Source: Pseudomonas fragi (lineage in GTDB: Bacteria > Pseudomonadota > Gammaproteobacteria > Pseudomonadales > Pseudomonadaceae). From it: DNA of 64,000 bases. The DNA is taken from NCBI RefSeq assembly GCF_002269505.1, contig NZ_NQKQ01000011.1, positions 99,815 to 163,814 on the forward strand, read 5' to 3'. Under the pieces are notes generated by a model that saw only the letters and a program-made list of their open reading frames with translations, was not told where the DNA came from and searched no databases. Shown one piece after another: positions 18,407 through 28,522 of this stretch (position 1 is the stretch's first letter; every line of letters begins with the position of its first letter). The translations under genes were made by a program, and so were the position numbers.

Positions 18407-19918
18407 TCAGTGGTTGAACAGCGCCATCACGGCCGGCGGCTTGTCGGGCACATAACGGTCGTCTTTGGGCACATCATTGCCAGCGCCAAGGCCGCCACCC
18501 AACGCTGTCACCAACTCGGCATGAGCACTCAGGCGGGCCGCCTGGACCTGTTGCTGGATCTGCTGCTGCTTGAACAAGAGGGTCTGGGCATTAAGCACGT
18601 TGAGGTAGTCGGTCAATCCGCGCTGGAACGCGACCACGGCGATGTCGTAGGTTTTTTGCGCGGCCTGCACCGATTCGGCAGCGAAGACCTGCTGTTTTTC
18701 CATCGACTCGCGTTTGATCAACTGGTCGGAAATGCCCTTTAGCGCAATCACCAACGTCTGGTTGTACTTGGCCACGGCCATGTCATAACCGCCAGAAGCC
18801 ACACCCAGCTCCGAGCGCAGTCGACCACCGTCAAATATCGGCAGCGAGATTGCCGGGCCAACGTTGTAATTGAGCTTTTTGCCGGTCAGAAAACCCAGCG
18901 CGCTGCCACCGGTGGCCATAAAGCCGATGCTGCCCACCAGGTCTACGTTGGGGTAGAAACCGGCGTGCGCCACATCGATGCCGCGGGCCTGTGCTGCCAC
19001 TTCCCAGCGGCTGGCAACCACGTCCGGGCGTTGCCCCAACAATTGCGCAGGCAAGGTCGATGGCAACTTGAGGGCCGTGTTCAAGGCAAGGGTCGGACGC
19101 TTCAGCCGTGCGCCATCGCCCGGGCCTTTGCCTGCCAACGCCGCAAGCTGGTTGCGGGTCAGGGCGATTTCTTCTTCCTGGGCATCAATCTGACGATGGA
19201 TCTCGGGCAGCGGCGCTTGCGCCTGGCTGACCTCAAAATGGGTACCGATGCCACCGTCCAGACGCTTTTGCGCCAGGTCGAGAATTTGCTCTTGCTGATG
19301 CAAGGTCGATTCGACGATATCGAGCTGGGCGTAATGCAGCGACAGCTGGATGTAGGCGCGAATCACGTTGTTCTGCAGTTCGAGCTGGGCCTGACGACCT
19401 TCGGCAACACTCATGTGCGCCATGTCCACGGCCTGTTCGCTGGCATTGCTTTCGCGGCCCCACAGGTCCAGGGCAAAACTGAAGCCCAGCGCAGCGTTGT
19501 TGTCCCAGGTTGTGGAGTTGTCCAGCGCGCCCGGGCCATAGAATTGGTCCGACGGCCAGTTGTGCCGTTTGAGCGTCGACTCACCGTTTATTTGCAGCGA
19601 CTCGGCCGACTCGGCAACACCGGCCATGGCTCTGGCCTGACGCACACGGGCTGCAGCCATTGCCATCGTTGGGCTACCCTGTACGGCAAGGCTGATCCAC
19701 TCATCCAGTTGCGGGTCGCCATAAGCGTGCCACCATTGGGCTTTGGGCCAGTTTGCGTCTTTCGCGGCGCTTTGAATCGCCTCGTCGGTGGCCAAGGCAT
19801 TGGCGGGAAGCATGCTGCCCTTGGGCGCAATGCCTCCAAAACCGATGCAGCCGTTTAATGCTAACGATAAAGCCAGAACACTGAGGGCTTTGAGCTCTCT
19901 GCTGATGCGACGCTGCAC
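18407..19918 (-). CDS. Outer membrane efflux lipoprotein, NodT/OprM family
   Basis: Outer-membrane channel of about 503 residues. With a GTG start at 19918 (AGGA nine bases upstream) the product begins with a lipoprotein signal ending in the lipobox LNGC. Two repeats of the outer membrane factor domain follow, with long coiled helices (around residues 180-240 and 400-480). It is the first gene of the operon with FUSC, DUF1656 and the fusion protein. An upstream ATG at 19987 would put 23 residues before the signal and is unlikely. Confidence 0.9.
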   Translation of the reverse strand: MQRRISRELKALSVLALSLALNGCIGFGGIAPKGSMLPANALATDEAIQSAAKDANWPKAQWWHAYGDPQLDEWISLAVQGSPTMAMAAARVRQARAMAGVAESAESLQINGESTLKRHNWPSDQFYGPGALDNSTTWDNNAALGFSFALDLWGRESNASEQAVDMAHMSVAEGRQAQLELQNNVIRAYIQLSLHYAQLDIVESTLHQQEQILDLAQKRLDGGIGTHFEVSQAQAPLPEIHRQIDAQEEEIALTRNQLAALAGKGPGDGARLKRPTLALNTALKLPSTLPAQLLGQRPDVVASRWEVAAQARGIDVAHAGFYPNVDLVGSIGFMATGGSALGFLTGKKLNYNVGPAISLPIFDGGRLRSELGVASGGYDMAVAKYNQTLVIALKGISDQLIKRESMEKQQVFAAESVQAAQKTYDIAVVAFQRGLTDYLNVLNAQTLLFKQQQIQQQVQAARLSAHAELVTALGGGLGAGNDVPKDDRYVPDKPPAVMALFNH

Positions 19919-20140
19919 TGCTGCAAATTCCTGAAAGGAGGGGGGATGAGGCTTGAGATAGAGAAGTCTATGGCTTGGCGGGCACAACGATAAGCGGGCA
20001 TAAATGTGAATCTTTATTACCGTTCTTGGGATAATCCGTTGGTCGAATGAAATGCGGCCTGTAAAGCCTGAAACTTCATGTCACAATTTGTTGCTGTGTA
20101 ATTGGTTGCTGTCCCCTATATCGCCCCTTGAGAGCACTTC

Positions 20141-21073
20141 ATGGACACTTTGCAAAACATGCGCGCCTTCAGTTGTGTGGCCGAAGCCGGAAGTTTCACG
20201 GCCGCAGCCGCCATGCTGGACACCACCACGGCCAACGTCTCGCGCGCGGTCTCCAACCTTGAGGCCCACCTGCAAACACGCCTGCTTAACCGCACCACCC
20301 GGCGCATCGCCCTGACTGAGGCCGGTAAACGCTACTTACAGCGTTGCGAGCAAATCCTGGCCTATGTCGAAGAAGCCGAAGCCGAGGCCAGCGACGCCCA
20401 CTCGCGCCCCGCCGGGCAACTGAAAGTGCACACCATGACCGGCATCGGCCAGCACTTCGTGATCGACGCCATTGCCCGCTACCGCAAGGCCCACCCGGAT
20501 GTGACCTTCGACCTGACCCTGGCCAACCGCGTGCCGGATCTGCTCAACGAGGGCTATGACGTGTCCATCGTGCTGGCCAGTGAACTGCCGGACTCGGGCT
20601 TTGTGTCCCAGCGTCTGGGCATTACCTACAGCATCGTCTGTGCATCGCCTGCTTATGTAAAAGCCAACGGTACGGCCAGCAAGCCCAGTGACCTGCTCAA
20701 CCACTCCTGCCTGCGCCTGGTCAGCCCGGTGATTGCCCTGGACAAATGGGTGTTCGAAGGCCCGGAAGGCCAGGAAATGGTGCTGATCAATTCTTCGCCG
20801 TTTCTGGTCAACTCGGCCGACGCGATGAAAACTGCGATCACCAGCGGCATGGGCGTCGGCGTGCTGCCGGTTTACGCCGCCATCGAAGGCCTGCGCAACG
20901 GCACGCTGGTGCGCATGCTGCCCAAGTATCGCTCTCAGGAACTGAACCTGTACGCCATCTACCCGTCGCGCCAGTACCTGGATGCCAAGATCAAGACCTG
21001 GGTCGAATACCTGAAAAGCTCGTTGCCGGAAATTCTGGCGGCGCATCAGACTGAACTGGCCACCTATAGCTGA
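20141..21073 (+). CDS. LysR-family transcriptional regulator (AaeR-like)
   Basis: Regulator of 310 residues with an N-terminal helix-turn-helix (residues 3-60: MRAFSCVAEAGSFTAAAAML, then TTANVSRAVSNLE) and an effector domain of the CrgA-like group. It is divergent from the tripartite efflux operon, with 222 bases between the starts, the usual arrangement for a local activator such as AaeR. It precedes the hydroxyacid dehydrogenase gene and might be co-transcribed with it. Confidence 0.9.
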   Translation: MDTLQNMRAFSCVAEAGSFTAAAAMLDTTTANVSRAVSNLEAHLQTRLLNRTTRRIALTEAGKRYLQRCEQILAYVEEAEAEASDAHSRPAGQLKVHTMTGIGQHFVIDAIARYRKAHPDVTFDLTLANRVPDLLNEGYDVSIVLASELPDSGFVSQRLGITYSIVCASPAYVKANGTASKPSDLLNHSCLRLVSPVIALDKWVFEGPEGQEMVLINSSPFLVNSADAMKTAITSGMGVGVLPVYAAIEGLRNGTLVRMLPKYRSQELNLYAIYPSRQYLDAKIKTWVEYLKSSLPEILAAHQTELATYS

Positions 21074-21151
21074 TTGCGACTTTGTGGGAGCGGGCCAAGG
21101 ATTGGCAGCGGACGGGCGAGAATGTTAGCGTGCTTACATTCCCGACAGCCG

Positions 21152-22156
21152 ATGAGTCTTGTTCAGATGAGCCTTTCCAGCACCAAGAAAACCGTTCTTG
21201 CCTTCAGCCGCGTCACCCCCGAGATGATCGAGCGCCTGCAACAGGATTTCAACGTCATCGCGCCCAACCCCAAGCTGGGCGATATCAATGCCCAGTTCGA
21301 AGAGGCACTGCCCCACGCCCACGGTCTGATCGGCGTCGGCCGCAAACTCGGGCGCAAGCAGCTGGAAAATGCCCGGCAGCTGGAGGTCGTCTCCAGCGTC
21401 TCGGTGGGTTACGACAACTACGATGTCGATTACTTCAACGAACGCGGCATCATGCTCACCAATACCCCGGATGTGCTGACCGAAAGCACCGCCGACCTGG
21501 GTTTTACCCTGATCATGAGCAGCGCCCGTCGGGTCGCCGAGCTGGACGCCTGGACCAAGGCCGGCCAGTGGCAAGCCAGCGTGCCGCCGGCCCTGTTTGG
21601 CAGCGATGTGTACGGCAAGACCTTGGGCATTGTCGGCATGGGTAATATCGGCGCAGCCGTTGCCCGTCGCGGCCGCCTGGGTTTCAACATGCCAATCCTG
21701 TACAGCGGCAACAGCCGCAAGGCCGCACTTGAACAAGAATTGGGCGCACAATTTCGCAGCCTCGACCAGTTGCTGGCCGAAGCTGATTTCGTCTGTCTGG
21801 TCGTGCCCCTGAGCGAAAAGACCCGGCACCTGATCAGCCAGCGCGAACTCAAGCTGATGAAGCCAAGCGCCATTCTGGTGAATATCTCCCGTGGCCCGGT
21901 GGTCGACGAACCGGCACTGATCGAAGCCCTGCAAAACGGCACCATTCGCGGCGCCGGCCTGGACGTTTACGAGAAAGAACCGCTAAGCGAGTCACCGCTG
22001 TTCGCGTTGAAAAACGCCGTGACCCTGCCCCATATCGGCTCGGCCACCCACGAAACCCGTGAGGCGATGGCCAACCGCGCCCTGACCAACCTGCGCAGCG
22101 CCCTGCTGGGCGAACGCCCGCAAGATCTGGTCAACCCGCAGGTGTTCAAGGGCTGA
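21152..22156 (+). CDS. D-isomer 2-hydroxyacid dehydrogenase (GhrB/2-ketogluconate reductase type)
   Basis: Cytoplasmic NAD(P)H-dependent reductase of about 330 residues for glyoxylate, hydroxypyruvate or 2-ketogluconate-like substrates. Landmarks are the GMGNIGAAVARR nucleotide-binding loop, the substrate Arg in ILVNISRGPVVDE, the GLDVYEKEPL Asp-Glu segment and the catalytic His in LPHIGSATHETR. The start is uncertain: ATGs at 21152 and 21167 both lack a strong ribosome site, and a frame open from 21074 is not convincingly coding at its start. Confidence 0.88.
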   Translation: MSLVQMSLSSTKKTVLAFSRVTPEMIERLQQDFNVIAPNPKLGDINAQFEEALPHAHGLIGVGRKLGRKQLENARQLEVVSSVSVGYDNYDVDYFNERGIMLTNTPDVLTESTADLGFTLIMSSARRVAELDAWTKAGQWQASVPPALFGSDVYGKTLGIVGMGNIGAAVARRGRLGFNMPILYSGNSRKAALEQELGAQFRSLDQLLAEADFVCLVVPLSEKTRHLISQRELKLMKPSAILVNISRGPVVDEPALIEALQNGTIRGAGLDVYEKEPLSESPLFALKNAVTLPHIGSATHETREAMANRALTNLRSALLGERPQDLVNPQVFKG

Positions 22157-22168
22157 CGCAAGGTCTGT

Positions 22169-22255
22169 TGTGGGAGCGGGCTTGCTCGCGATTGGATCGC
22201 CGAGGTGTGATTGATACACCGCGTCGCTGCCATCGCGAGCAAGCCCGCTCCCACA
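22169..22255. repeat. Pseudomonas REP-like palindrome between convergent genes
   Basis: Arms of 24 bases beginning tgtgggagcgggcttgctcg at 22169 are repeated as a perfect inverted copy ending at 22255. The gap holds a second small palindrome (ggtgtgattgatacacc). It lies between the convergent dehydrogenase and EamA genes and likely ends both transcripts. Confidence 0.8.
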
Positions 22256-22270
22256 AGATGGGGGCCGTCC

Positions 22271-23167
22271 TCACGCCAGCTTTGCCTGCAGGGCCACCGG
22301 CTTGGGTTTACGAAACACCAGCACATTGCCCAGCATCACCAGCACCAACCCGGCCAACGCCGGGGGGGTCCACTGGTAGCCTTCGGCAAAGGCCGACACA
22401 TTCAGCGCCACCAGCGGGAACAATACCGTGCAGTAAGCAGCGCGCTCCGGGCCCATGCGCCCGACCAGTGTCAGGTACGCGGTAAAGCCGATCACCGAAC
22501 CCGGTATCACCAGGTACAACAGCGAACCGATATAGCGCGTGTTCCATTCCATATCGAACGGGATACCCCTTAGCGCGCAGTACACCGCCAGCATGCTGGC
22601 ACCATAAAGCATGCCCCAGGCGTTGGTGGTCAGCGGCTTGAGTCCGGCTTTCTGTTGCAGGCTCGACAGCATATTGCCCGCCGAAAAACACAGGGTACCA
22701 ATCAACGCCAGCCCGAGCCCGAGGGCAATGTGCGGCGTCGCGGCATGCCCGCTCAACTCCGGCCAGAACAGCAAGCCCAACCCGAACATCCCCAATGCAC
22801 CGCCAGCAATCACGTTGCGGGCGATTTTCTGCTTGAAGAAAATCCGCGCATTCAGCGCGTTCCACAGCGTGGCGGTAGAAAACACCACCGCGATCAGCCC
22901 CGTGGTCACCCACTGGCTGGCGGTCAAAAAGCACATAAAGTTGACGCAAAACAGGCACAGCCCCTGGGCCAGGCAAATCATGTGCCCGCGCCGGTTCATC
23001 ACCTGCAACTTGCGGCTGAGTAACAGCACGGCAAACAGCACCAGCGCAGCCAGGCCAAAGCGGTAAACGATGGACACCGGTATCGCCACCACCCCCAATT
23101 GCAACTTGAGGGCGATCCAGGTGGTGCCCCAGATCAAGACAGTCATCACATACAAGAACAGGTTCAT
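22271..23167 (-). CDS. EamA/DMT-family transporter
   Basis: Inner-membrane protein of 298 residues with ten hydrophobic helices in two EamA repeats. The first begins MNLFLYVMTVLIWGTTWIALK, typical of the family. These are usually amino acid or metabolite exporters; the substrate is unknown. I start at 23167 because the upstream extension lacks membrane or coding character. It is divergent from an AraC-family regulator 119 bases away, a likely regulator-target pair. Confidence 0.88.
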   Translation of the reverse strand: MNLFLYVMTVLIWGTTWIALKLQLGVVAIPVSIVYRFGLAALVLFAVLLLSRKLQVMNRRGHMICLAQGLCLFCVNFMCFLTASQWVTTGLIAVVFSTATLWNALNARIFFKQKIARNVIAGGALGMFGLGLLFWPELSGHAATPHIALGLGLALIGTLCFSAGNMLSSLQQKAGLKPLTTNAWGMLYGASMLAVYCALRGIPFDMEWNTRYIGSLLYLVIPGSVIGFTAYLTLVGRMGPERAAYCTVLFPLVALNVSAFAEGYQWTPPALAGLVLVMLGNVLVFRKPKPVALQAKLA

Positions 23168-23285
23168 GGCGCACTCCAGACAATGGCCTTCAGTCTGGGC
23201 CTGCTGCGGTGCGCGCACTTGCAGATTCTTGCGCTTTTGTTGGCCCGGGGCTGGCAGCCGCAGCGCGACGGAGTAGGATGCGAAC

Positions 23286-24158
23286 ATGCCCGCATTCGAT
23301 ACCCTGCAAGTCTTCCAGTCCATGAACAGCTCGCCCAATGCCCGTCTGGAGCACAGTGCCGAACTGGGTGAAGGCATGGCTGCCGCTTTGTGGACCAACC
23401 ACCACGATGCCCGTGAATATGAAGCACCGACGCACCACACCTTGTCGTGCTACATCTCCGGCGGCACCGGCACTTTCAGGCGCGAACAACCGGGCGCCAA
23501 GGGCTCACCGGGCAAGCTCTGCGTGCTGCCCGCCGATCATCAATCGGCGTGGGTGATCAATGGCGCAATACGCCTGGCCCATGTGTATGTCAGCCAGGAG
23601 CAATTTGCCCTGGGCTGCATCGCCCTGCTCGACCGCGAACCGCGGGAGATGCAACTGCGGGAACTGACCTTTCAGGATGACGAGCAGCAAACCCGCCGCT
23701 TTCATCAACTGATCCAGACCAACTGGGACGAACCCGGCGAACGCCTGCTCACCAGCAGCCTGGCCAGCGCCCTGCTCGACCATGCCGTACTGAGCCAGGT
23801 GGGCCTGCGCGAAGGGTTGCAACTCAAGGGCGGGCTTGCGGCCTTTCAGCGGCGCCAGCTAATCGAGTACATCGAACACCAATTGGCCGAGCCGTTGAGC
23901 ATCGGCCACCTGGCAGCGCAGTGCGCGCTATCGCCATACCACTTTGCGCGCATGTTCCGCGAAAGCTTTGGCGTCCCGCCCCATCAATACCTGCTGGCCC
24001 GCCGCCTGGCCCGTGCCCGCGACCTGCTGCGCAACAGCACGCTGGCGCTGGGTGACGTGGCACTGGCCTGTGGTTTCGCCAGCGCCAGCCACTTCGCCAA
24101 CCGCTTCAAGCAAAGCCTGGGCGGCACGCCGGGGGAGTATCGGGCGGTGTTCCGGTAA
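23286..24158 (+). CDS. AraC-family transcriptional regulator
   Basis: Regulator of 290 residues. An N-terminal cupin-like sensing region is followed by the AraC DNA-binding domain in the last 100 residues, with both helix-turn-helix units visible (LSIGHLAAQCALSPYHFARMF and LALGDVALACGFASASHFANRF). It is divergent from the EamA exporter gene and probably controls it. The ligand is not evident. Confidence 0.9.
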   Translation: MPAFDTLQVFQSMNSSPNARLEHSAELGEGMAAALWTNHHDAREYEAPTHHTLSCYISGGTGTFRREQPGAKGSPGKLCVLPADHQSAWVINGAIRLAHVYVSQEQFALGCIALLDREPREMQLRELTFQDDEQQTRRFHQLIQTNWDEPGERLLTSSLASALLDHAVLSQVGLREGLQLKGGLAAFQRRQLIEYIEHQLAEPLSIGHLAAQCALSPYHFARMFRESFGVPPHQYLLARRLARARDLLRNSTLALGDVALACGFASASHFANRFKQSLGGTPGEYRAVFR

Positions 24159-24169
24159 CGCCGGCGGCC

Positions 24170-26593
24170 TTAGAACTCCAGAGTGCTGGAAAACGTGAGT
24201 TGCCGCGCATCGCCGATGGACACGAACGTGCGGCTGGCTGCCGAGGTGTAGTACGTGCGGTCGAAGAGGTTTTTGACGTTGACCTGGAACTTGACCTTTT
24301 GCCCTTCAACCTTGGTGTCGTAGGTGGCAAAGGCATCTGCCACGGTGTAGCCCGGCAGGTCGAAGTCGTTCAGGGCATCCCCCGCCCGTTCGCCTACATA
24401 GCGCGCACCCGCGCCTATGCGCAGTTTGTCACCGCCCACGATGCTGCCAAAGTCATACACCGCCGACAGCGAACCGCTGTTCTTGGCCACGTTCTGCAGG
24501 CGCATGCCCTGGTAGGTGGTGTCTTTGGTCACTTCGGCATCGGTGTAGGCATAGCTGCCGATCAGGCTCCACTGGTCCGTCAACTGACCGCTGACGTCCA
24601 GTTCCAGACCCCGCGAACGAACTTCACCCGCGGCCGAATAGGCGGTGACATCGTCCACCGTCGAAGACACCAATACATTGCGCTTTTTGATGTCGTACAA
24701 GGCCAGGGTGCCGGTGATGCGGCCCGGGATATCCAGCTTGGCCCCCAGTTCCCAGGATTTCGACTGCTCCGGCGCGATGGAGGAGTCCAGTACCACGCCG
24801 CCCGTCAGCGGAGCGATCGAGGAGTTGGGCTTGAACGATTCGGTATAGCTGCCATAGAACGACAGTTCATCGGTGTAGCGGTACACCAGCCCGGCCCGCG
24901 GAATCCATTTCACCCCGTTGGTATCGGTGCTGGCCTTGAACGGAATGCTTTTGCCCGCCAGTTGGTCGTATTTCTGAAAGCGTGCGCCCGCCACCAGAAT
25001 CCATTGGTCGGTGAGATGGATCGAGTCCTGGGCGAACAGCGAATCACTGCGCAGCAGATCAGTCTGGTTGCTGTCGCTGGCGCTCACGGTGGTACCAGCG
25101 ACTTCATTGCCATACACCGGGTTTTCGTAATTGAAGGTGGACTGGCTGTCCTGGCGGATCAGCTCGGCACGGTAGATTTTGCGGTATTCGTCGTCCACGC
25201 CAAACACCAGGTCATGCTGCATGCCAGCAGCCTGAACCTTGCCCTGCAAGCTGAAGGTGCTGAAGCGATCGGTGGTGATCGCGCCTTTGGTGCCGTCCAT
25301 TTTGCGCGTCAGGGTGCCGTCGGAGTTGACCTTGGTAACCCGAACCTGGCTGGCGTCATAGGTTTCACGGTTCCAGCTGTAACCGAAATGGGCTTTCCAG
25401 TCGTCGTTGAGGTCGTGATCGACTTCAAGGCGGTACAGGTCCGAGCGCCCTTCCATGTTGTTGAACGGCTCGTCCAGGCGGCGAGTGGCCGGAATGTCCA
25501 GCGGATGATTGGTCGCCGGATTGATGGCCGTGCCACGGTCGAACGGGGTCAGAAATTCGCGATGCTCATACGCCAGCAGTACCTGAGTGTTGTCGCCATA
25601 CCAGGCCAGCGACGGCGCGATCAGGGTTTCGCGATGCACACCAAAATTGCGCCAGTAATCTTCGTCTTCATGGTCGATGATCATCCGGTAGGCCAGCCCC
25701 GAATCACCCAGCGGCCCGGTGCTGTCGAGGCTGCCGCCCCCGCCGTTTTTACCCGCACCGTAGGTTGAGCCGCGCACTGTCACAGCGTTGTACTGCTCCA
25801 GCTGCGGCTTTTTGCTGACCACGTTGACGACACCGCCCGGGTCCTGAATCCCGTAGAGCAGCGAGGCCGGGCCCTTGAGCACCTCGACCCGCTCAGTGGC
25901 AGCGTTCATGGCCCGGCCCTGCACCAACGGCATGCCGTCGCGCATGATCGAGCCGTCTCGGTTATCGCCAAAGCCGCGCTTCATCACCGAGTCCTGGGTG
26001 CTGCCCAGCGTGTTGCCCTGGGTGATGCCGCTGACATTGTTCAGGGCATCATCCAGATTGCGCGGTGCCTGGTCGCGAATCACCTGGGCGGCAACCACGT
26101 TGATGGTTTGCGGCACTTCCATGGACGAGCCCGTACCGCGCATCACCGAAGTGGTGGCTGGCGGCTGGTAGCTGGTGTCGGTTGAGGCCAGCGAGGTAAT
26201 GCTGGTGGCCCCCAGGTTCAGGGCCCCTGCCGTGGGTTGGGGTTCGAGGGCAAAGGTGTTGGCGTCAGTGCGGCGCACGTTGAAGCCCGACTGCGCGAGC
26301 AACTGCTGCAAGGCCTGGTCGGCACTCATGCGCCCCTTGACCGCCGGCGCTTGCAGGCCAAAGGGAGCTTCGTCGGTGTAAACCACGCTCAGGCCGGTTA
26401 GCCGGGAAAAGTCATTGAGCGCCTGGGGCAGCGGTTTGGCTGGCTGGTTGAAATCAAACAATGCACCAGCCTGCTGTTGCGGCGACTCGGCAGCCATTGC
26501 CGTGTAAAGCGGGTTGAGCGCCAGCCCGGCCATCACGAATGCAGAAGCTCCCAACCACTGTTTCACCGAACTTGCCCTGGACTTCATGCTCAT
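24170..26593 (-). CDS. TonB-dependent siderophore receptor with signalling domain
   Basis: Outer-membrane ferric siderophore receptor of about 807 residues. After a signal peptide there is a secretin/TonB short N-terminal signalling domain (residues about 45-120) that contacts a periplasmic FecR-type regulator, then a plug (ending near KGPASLLYGIQDPGGVVNVVSK) and a 22-strand barrel with the terminal aromatic residue of outer membrane proteins. The sequence resembles hydroxamate receptors of the FiuA/FoxA type; the siderophore is inferred. It follows fecI-fecR-like genes on the same strand. Confidence 0.9.
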   Translation of the reverse strand: MSMKSRASSVKQWLGASAFVMAGLALNPLYTAMAAESPQQQAGALFDFNQPAKPLPQALNDFSRLTGLSVVYTDEAPFGLQAPAVKGRMSADQALQQLLAQSGFNVRRTDANTFALEPQPTAGALNLGATSITSLASTDTSYQPPATTSVMRGTGSSMEVPQTINVVAAQVIRDQAPRNLDDALNNVSGITQGNTLGSTQDSVMKRGFGDNRDGSIMRDGMPLVQGRAMNAATERVEVLKGPASLLYGIQDPGGVVNVVSKKPQLEQYNAVTVRGSTYGAGKNGGGGSLDSTGPLGDSGLAYRMIIDHEDEDYWRNFGVHRETLIAPSLAWYGDNTQVLLAYEHREFLTPFDRGTAINPATNHPLDIPATRRLDEPFNNMEGRSDLYRLEVDHDLNDDWKAHFGYSWNRETYDASQVRVTKVNSDGTLTRKMDGTKGAITTDRFSTFSLQGKVQAAGMQHDLVFGVDDEYRKIYRAELIRQDSQSTFNYENPVYGNEVAGTTVSASDSNQTDLLRSDSLFAQDSIHLTDQWILVAGARFQKYDQLAGKSIPFKASTDTNGVKWIPRAGLVYRYTDELSFYGSYTESFKPNSSIAPLTGGVVLDSSIAPEQSKSWELGAKLDIPGRITGTLALYDIKKRNVLVSSTVDDVTAYSAAGEVRSRGLELDVSGQLTDQWSLIGSYAYTDAEVTKDTTYQGMRLQNVAKNSGSLSAVYDFGSIVGGDKLRIGAGARYVGERAGDALNDFDLPGYTVADAFATYDTKVEGQKVKFQVNVKNLFDRTYYTSAASRTFVSIGDARQLTFSSTLEF

Positions 26594-26801
26594 GACCTGT
26601 ATGTCGACCTGATACGGAATACGAATTCTTCGCATTTTCAAGCACTACACGGATGGAGCCGGGAGTTACCTCACCCTGCAATGAAAAAAAATGTGTATTC
26701 CGTCTTTTCCCCTCACCCCAACCCTCTCCCCAGGGAGAGGGAGCTGACCACATGCACATTCAGGAACACCACTAATCAGCCGTTGGGGTGAGGGCAAGCC
26801 A

Positions 26802-27788
26802 TCAACGCAACACAATCAGCCCGAGCACGTTGTGCTGTTCAAACCCGAGCACGCCCTGCAATGAATTGAGCACCGCTTGCGGGTCCTGGCTGGGGAAACT
26901 GCCGCTGATCTTCCTGGCACCCAACTCAGTGTTGAGCAGTACAATCTGGCCCGGGTAATAACGCTTGAGATCGGCCACAACATCAACCAGCGGGGTTTTG
27001 TAATAGCTCAGCCAGCCCGAGCGCCAGCCCAGGCGTGCCTGGCTGTCGACGCGATGCACTGCATCGGTAACCCCGGCGTCGTAGGCTATTTGCTGATCGG
27101 CAGTAAGGATCTGCTGCGCTGCATTCTTGCCCGCCTTGACCCCTACCCGCCCGGACAACACGGTGACTTGCGCACCACCCGGTTGCAGGCGTACTTCAAA
27201 CTCGGTGCCCAGTACCCGTGCTTCACCACCGTCGGCATCCACTACAAATGGCTCGCCGGTGTGGGTCACGTGAAAAAAGGCCACGCCGCGGCGCAACTGC
27301 ACATGGCGCTCACCGCCACTGAAGTTCACCGCAATGGCGCTGTCGGCATCCAGCGTGACCTGCGATTGATCGGCCAGCACCACAGTGCGAACTTGCCCCG
27401 GCGCACTCACATAGTCCGCGCCCAGATCGTCCACCCAGCGCGCCGGCTGCCAACCGGCAAACACACCGACCATCAGCAGCAGGCACGCCGCAATGGCCAA
27501 CCCGCCAGACCAGTGCCGCAAGCGGCTGCGCCGGGACTTATCCATTGCCGACAGGTAACGCTGCATGACCAGCGACTCTTCGTCGGCCAGAGTGGCACCT
27601 GCGACTTCGCTTAATTCCCACACCACCTGGGCCTGGGCATAGGCCTCGGCATGGGCCGGGTCAGCCAGCAGCCAGCGACTGAAAGTGGCCTGATCGCCGC
27701 TGTCCGGTTGATCATGCAACACACTGAGCCATGCCAGCGCGGCGCGCTCTTGCTCGGCAGTAACGGCAACTCTTGTACGACTGATCAC
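26802..27788 (-). CDS. FecR-family anti-sigma regulator
   Basis: Inner-membrane regulator of 328 residues that carries the iron signal from the receptor to its sigma factor. It has an N-terminal cytoplasmic DUF4880 segment (ALAWLSVLHDQPDSGDQATF), one membrane helix near residue 95-112 (GGLAIAACLLLMVGVFAGW) and a periplasmic FecR domain. It overlaps the sigma factor stop by four bases. The receptor gene follows 208 bases later. Confidence 0.9.
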   Translation of the reverse strand: MISRTRVAVTAEQERAALAWLSVLHDQPDSGDQATFSRWLLADPAHAEAYAQAQVVWELSEVAGATLADEESLVMQRYLSAMDKSRRSRLRHWSGGLAIAACLLLMVGVFAGWQPARWVDDLGADYVSAPGQVRTVVLADQSQVTLDADSAIAVNFSGGERHVQLRRGVAFFHVTHTGEPFVVDADGGEARVLGTEFEVRLQPGGAQVTVLSGRVGVKAGKNAAQQILTADQQIAYDAGVTDAVHRVDSQARLGWRSGWLSYYKTPLVDVVADLKRYYPGQIVLLNTELGARKISGSFPSQDPQAVLNSLQGVLGFEQHNVLGLIVLR

Positions 27789-28339
27789 AACGCTGTCCCT
27801 GATGGCGGCTCTCGCAGGCTGGCCTTGCAGGCCTCCAGGGCGCGCATCATATGTTTTTCGACAGCGCTTTGGGACACCCCCATGACCTTGGCGATCTCGG
27901 CATAGGTGCGACCGTGAATGCGGTTGAGCAGAAAAATATGCCGCGTGCGCTCGGGCAGGCTGCGCAGGGCCGCCTCGACCTGGCGCAAATCATTGCCGGC
28001 CTCCAGGGCTGCCTGAGGCTCACAGCTTTTGGCGTCAGGTTCGGGTTGCCAGTGATGGCTGACGCGCTCACGCGTGCCCTCGCTGCGCAAATGGTCGATG
28101 GCGATATTGCCCGCACAGCGCAACAGATAGGTGCTGAGCTCTTCAACCTGCACCAGTGGCCGCCGCCAGAAACGCAGGAACAGGTCCTGCACCAGATCGG
28201 CAGCCGTGGCCCGGCAACCCACGCGGCGGCTCACCAGCGCCTCCATTTGCGCACGCTGGGTCAAAAACACCTGCAGAAAATGCGCTCGTCCCTGGCGCGG
28301 TTCACTGTTGGGGCCATCCTTGAGTTCGGGTGGGGTCAT
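27785..28339 (-). CDS. FecI-family ECF sigma factor
   Basis: Extracytoplasmic-function sigma factor of about 184 residues. Region 2 is seen in CRATAADLVQDLFLRFW and region 4 in LPERTRHIFLLNRIHGRTYAEI with a helix-turn-helix. It should drive the adjacent receptor gene on signal from the FecR protein. I start at the ATG at 28339 because the longer frame adds a hydrophobic, non-conserved leader. A Fur-like box lies just upstream. Confidence 0.88.
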   Translation of the reverse strand: MTPPELKDGPNSEPRQGRAHFLQVFLTQRAQMEALVSRRVGCRATAADLVQDLFLRFWRRPLVQVEELSTYLLRCAGNIAIDHLRSEGTRERVSHHWQPEPDAKSCEPQAALEAGNDLRQVEAALRSLPERTRHIFLLNRIHGRTYAEIAKVMGVSQSAVEKHMMRALEACKASLREPPSGTAL

Positions 28340-28374
28340 GGAGATCGATGCGCAGGTCAAAAGGAAAGCGATAC

Positions 28375-28393
28375 TAATGATAAATATTCTCAT
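28375..28393. promoter_or_regulatory. Candidate Fur box
   Basis: TAATGATAAATATTCTCAT resembles the AT-rich hexamer repeats of Fur boxes (GATAAT units). It lies 36 bases upstream of the leftward sigma factor gene, and iron repression of FecI-type genes by Fur is the rule. Confidence 0.5.
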
Positions 28394-28522
28394 ATGCAAA
28401 AGCAGATGACGGGCTGCGTGACAGCCATTGATAAGTGGTGATTGCTCAATGCAATAAGCCACCACTACAATGCGAACAATTCTTGTTCTCTAAAGCGCTA
28501 TTCAGCGCAGCCGGAGTGGTCG

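Noticed and set aside
24200..25768. Long open frame opposite the siderophore receptor gene
   Set aside because: Antisense artefact of high third-position GC; no family resemblance and no ribosome site.
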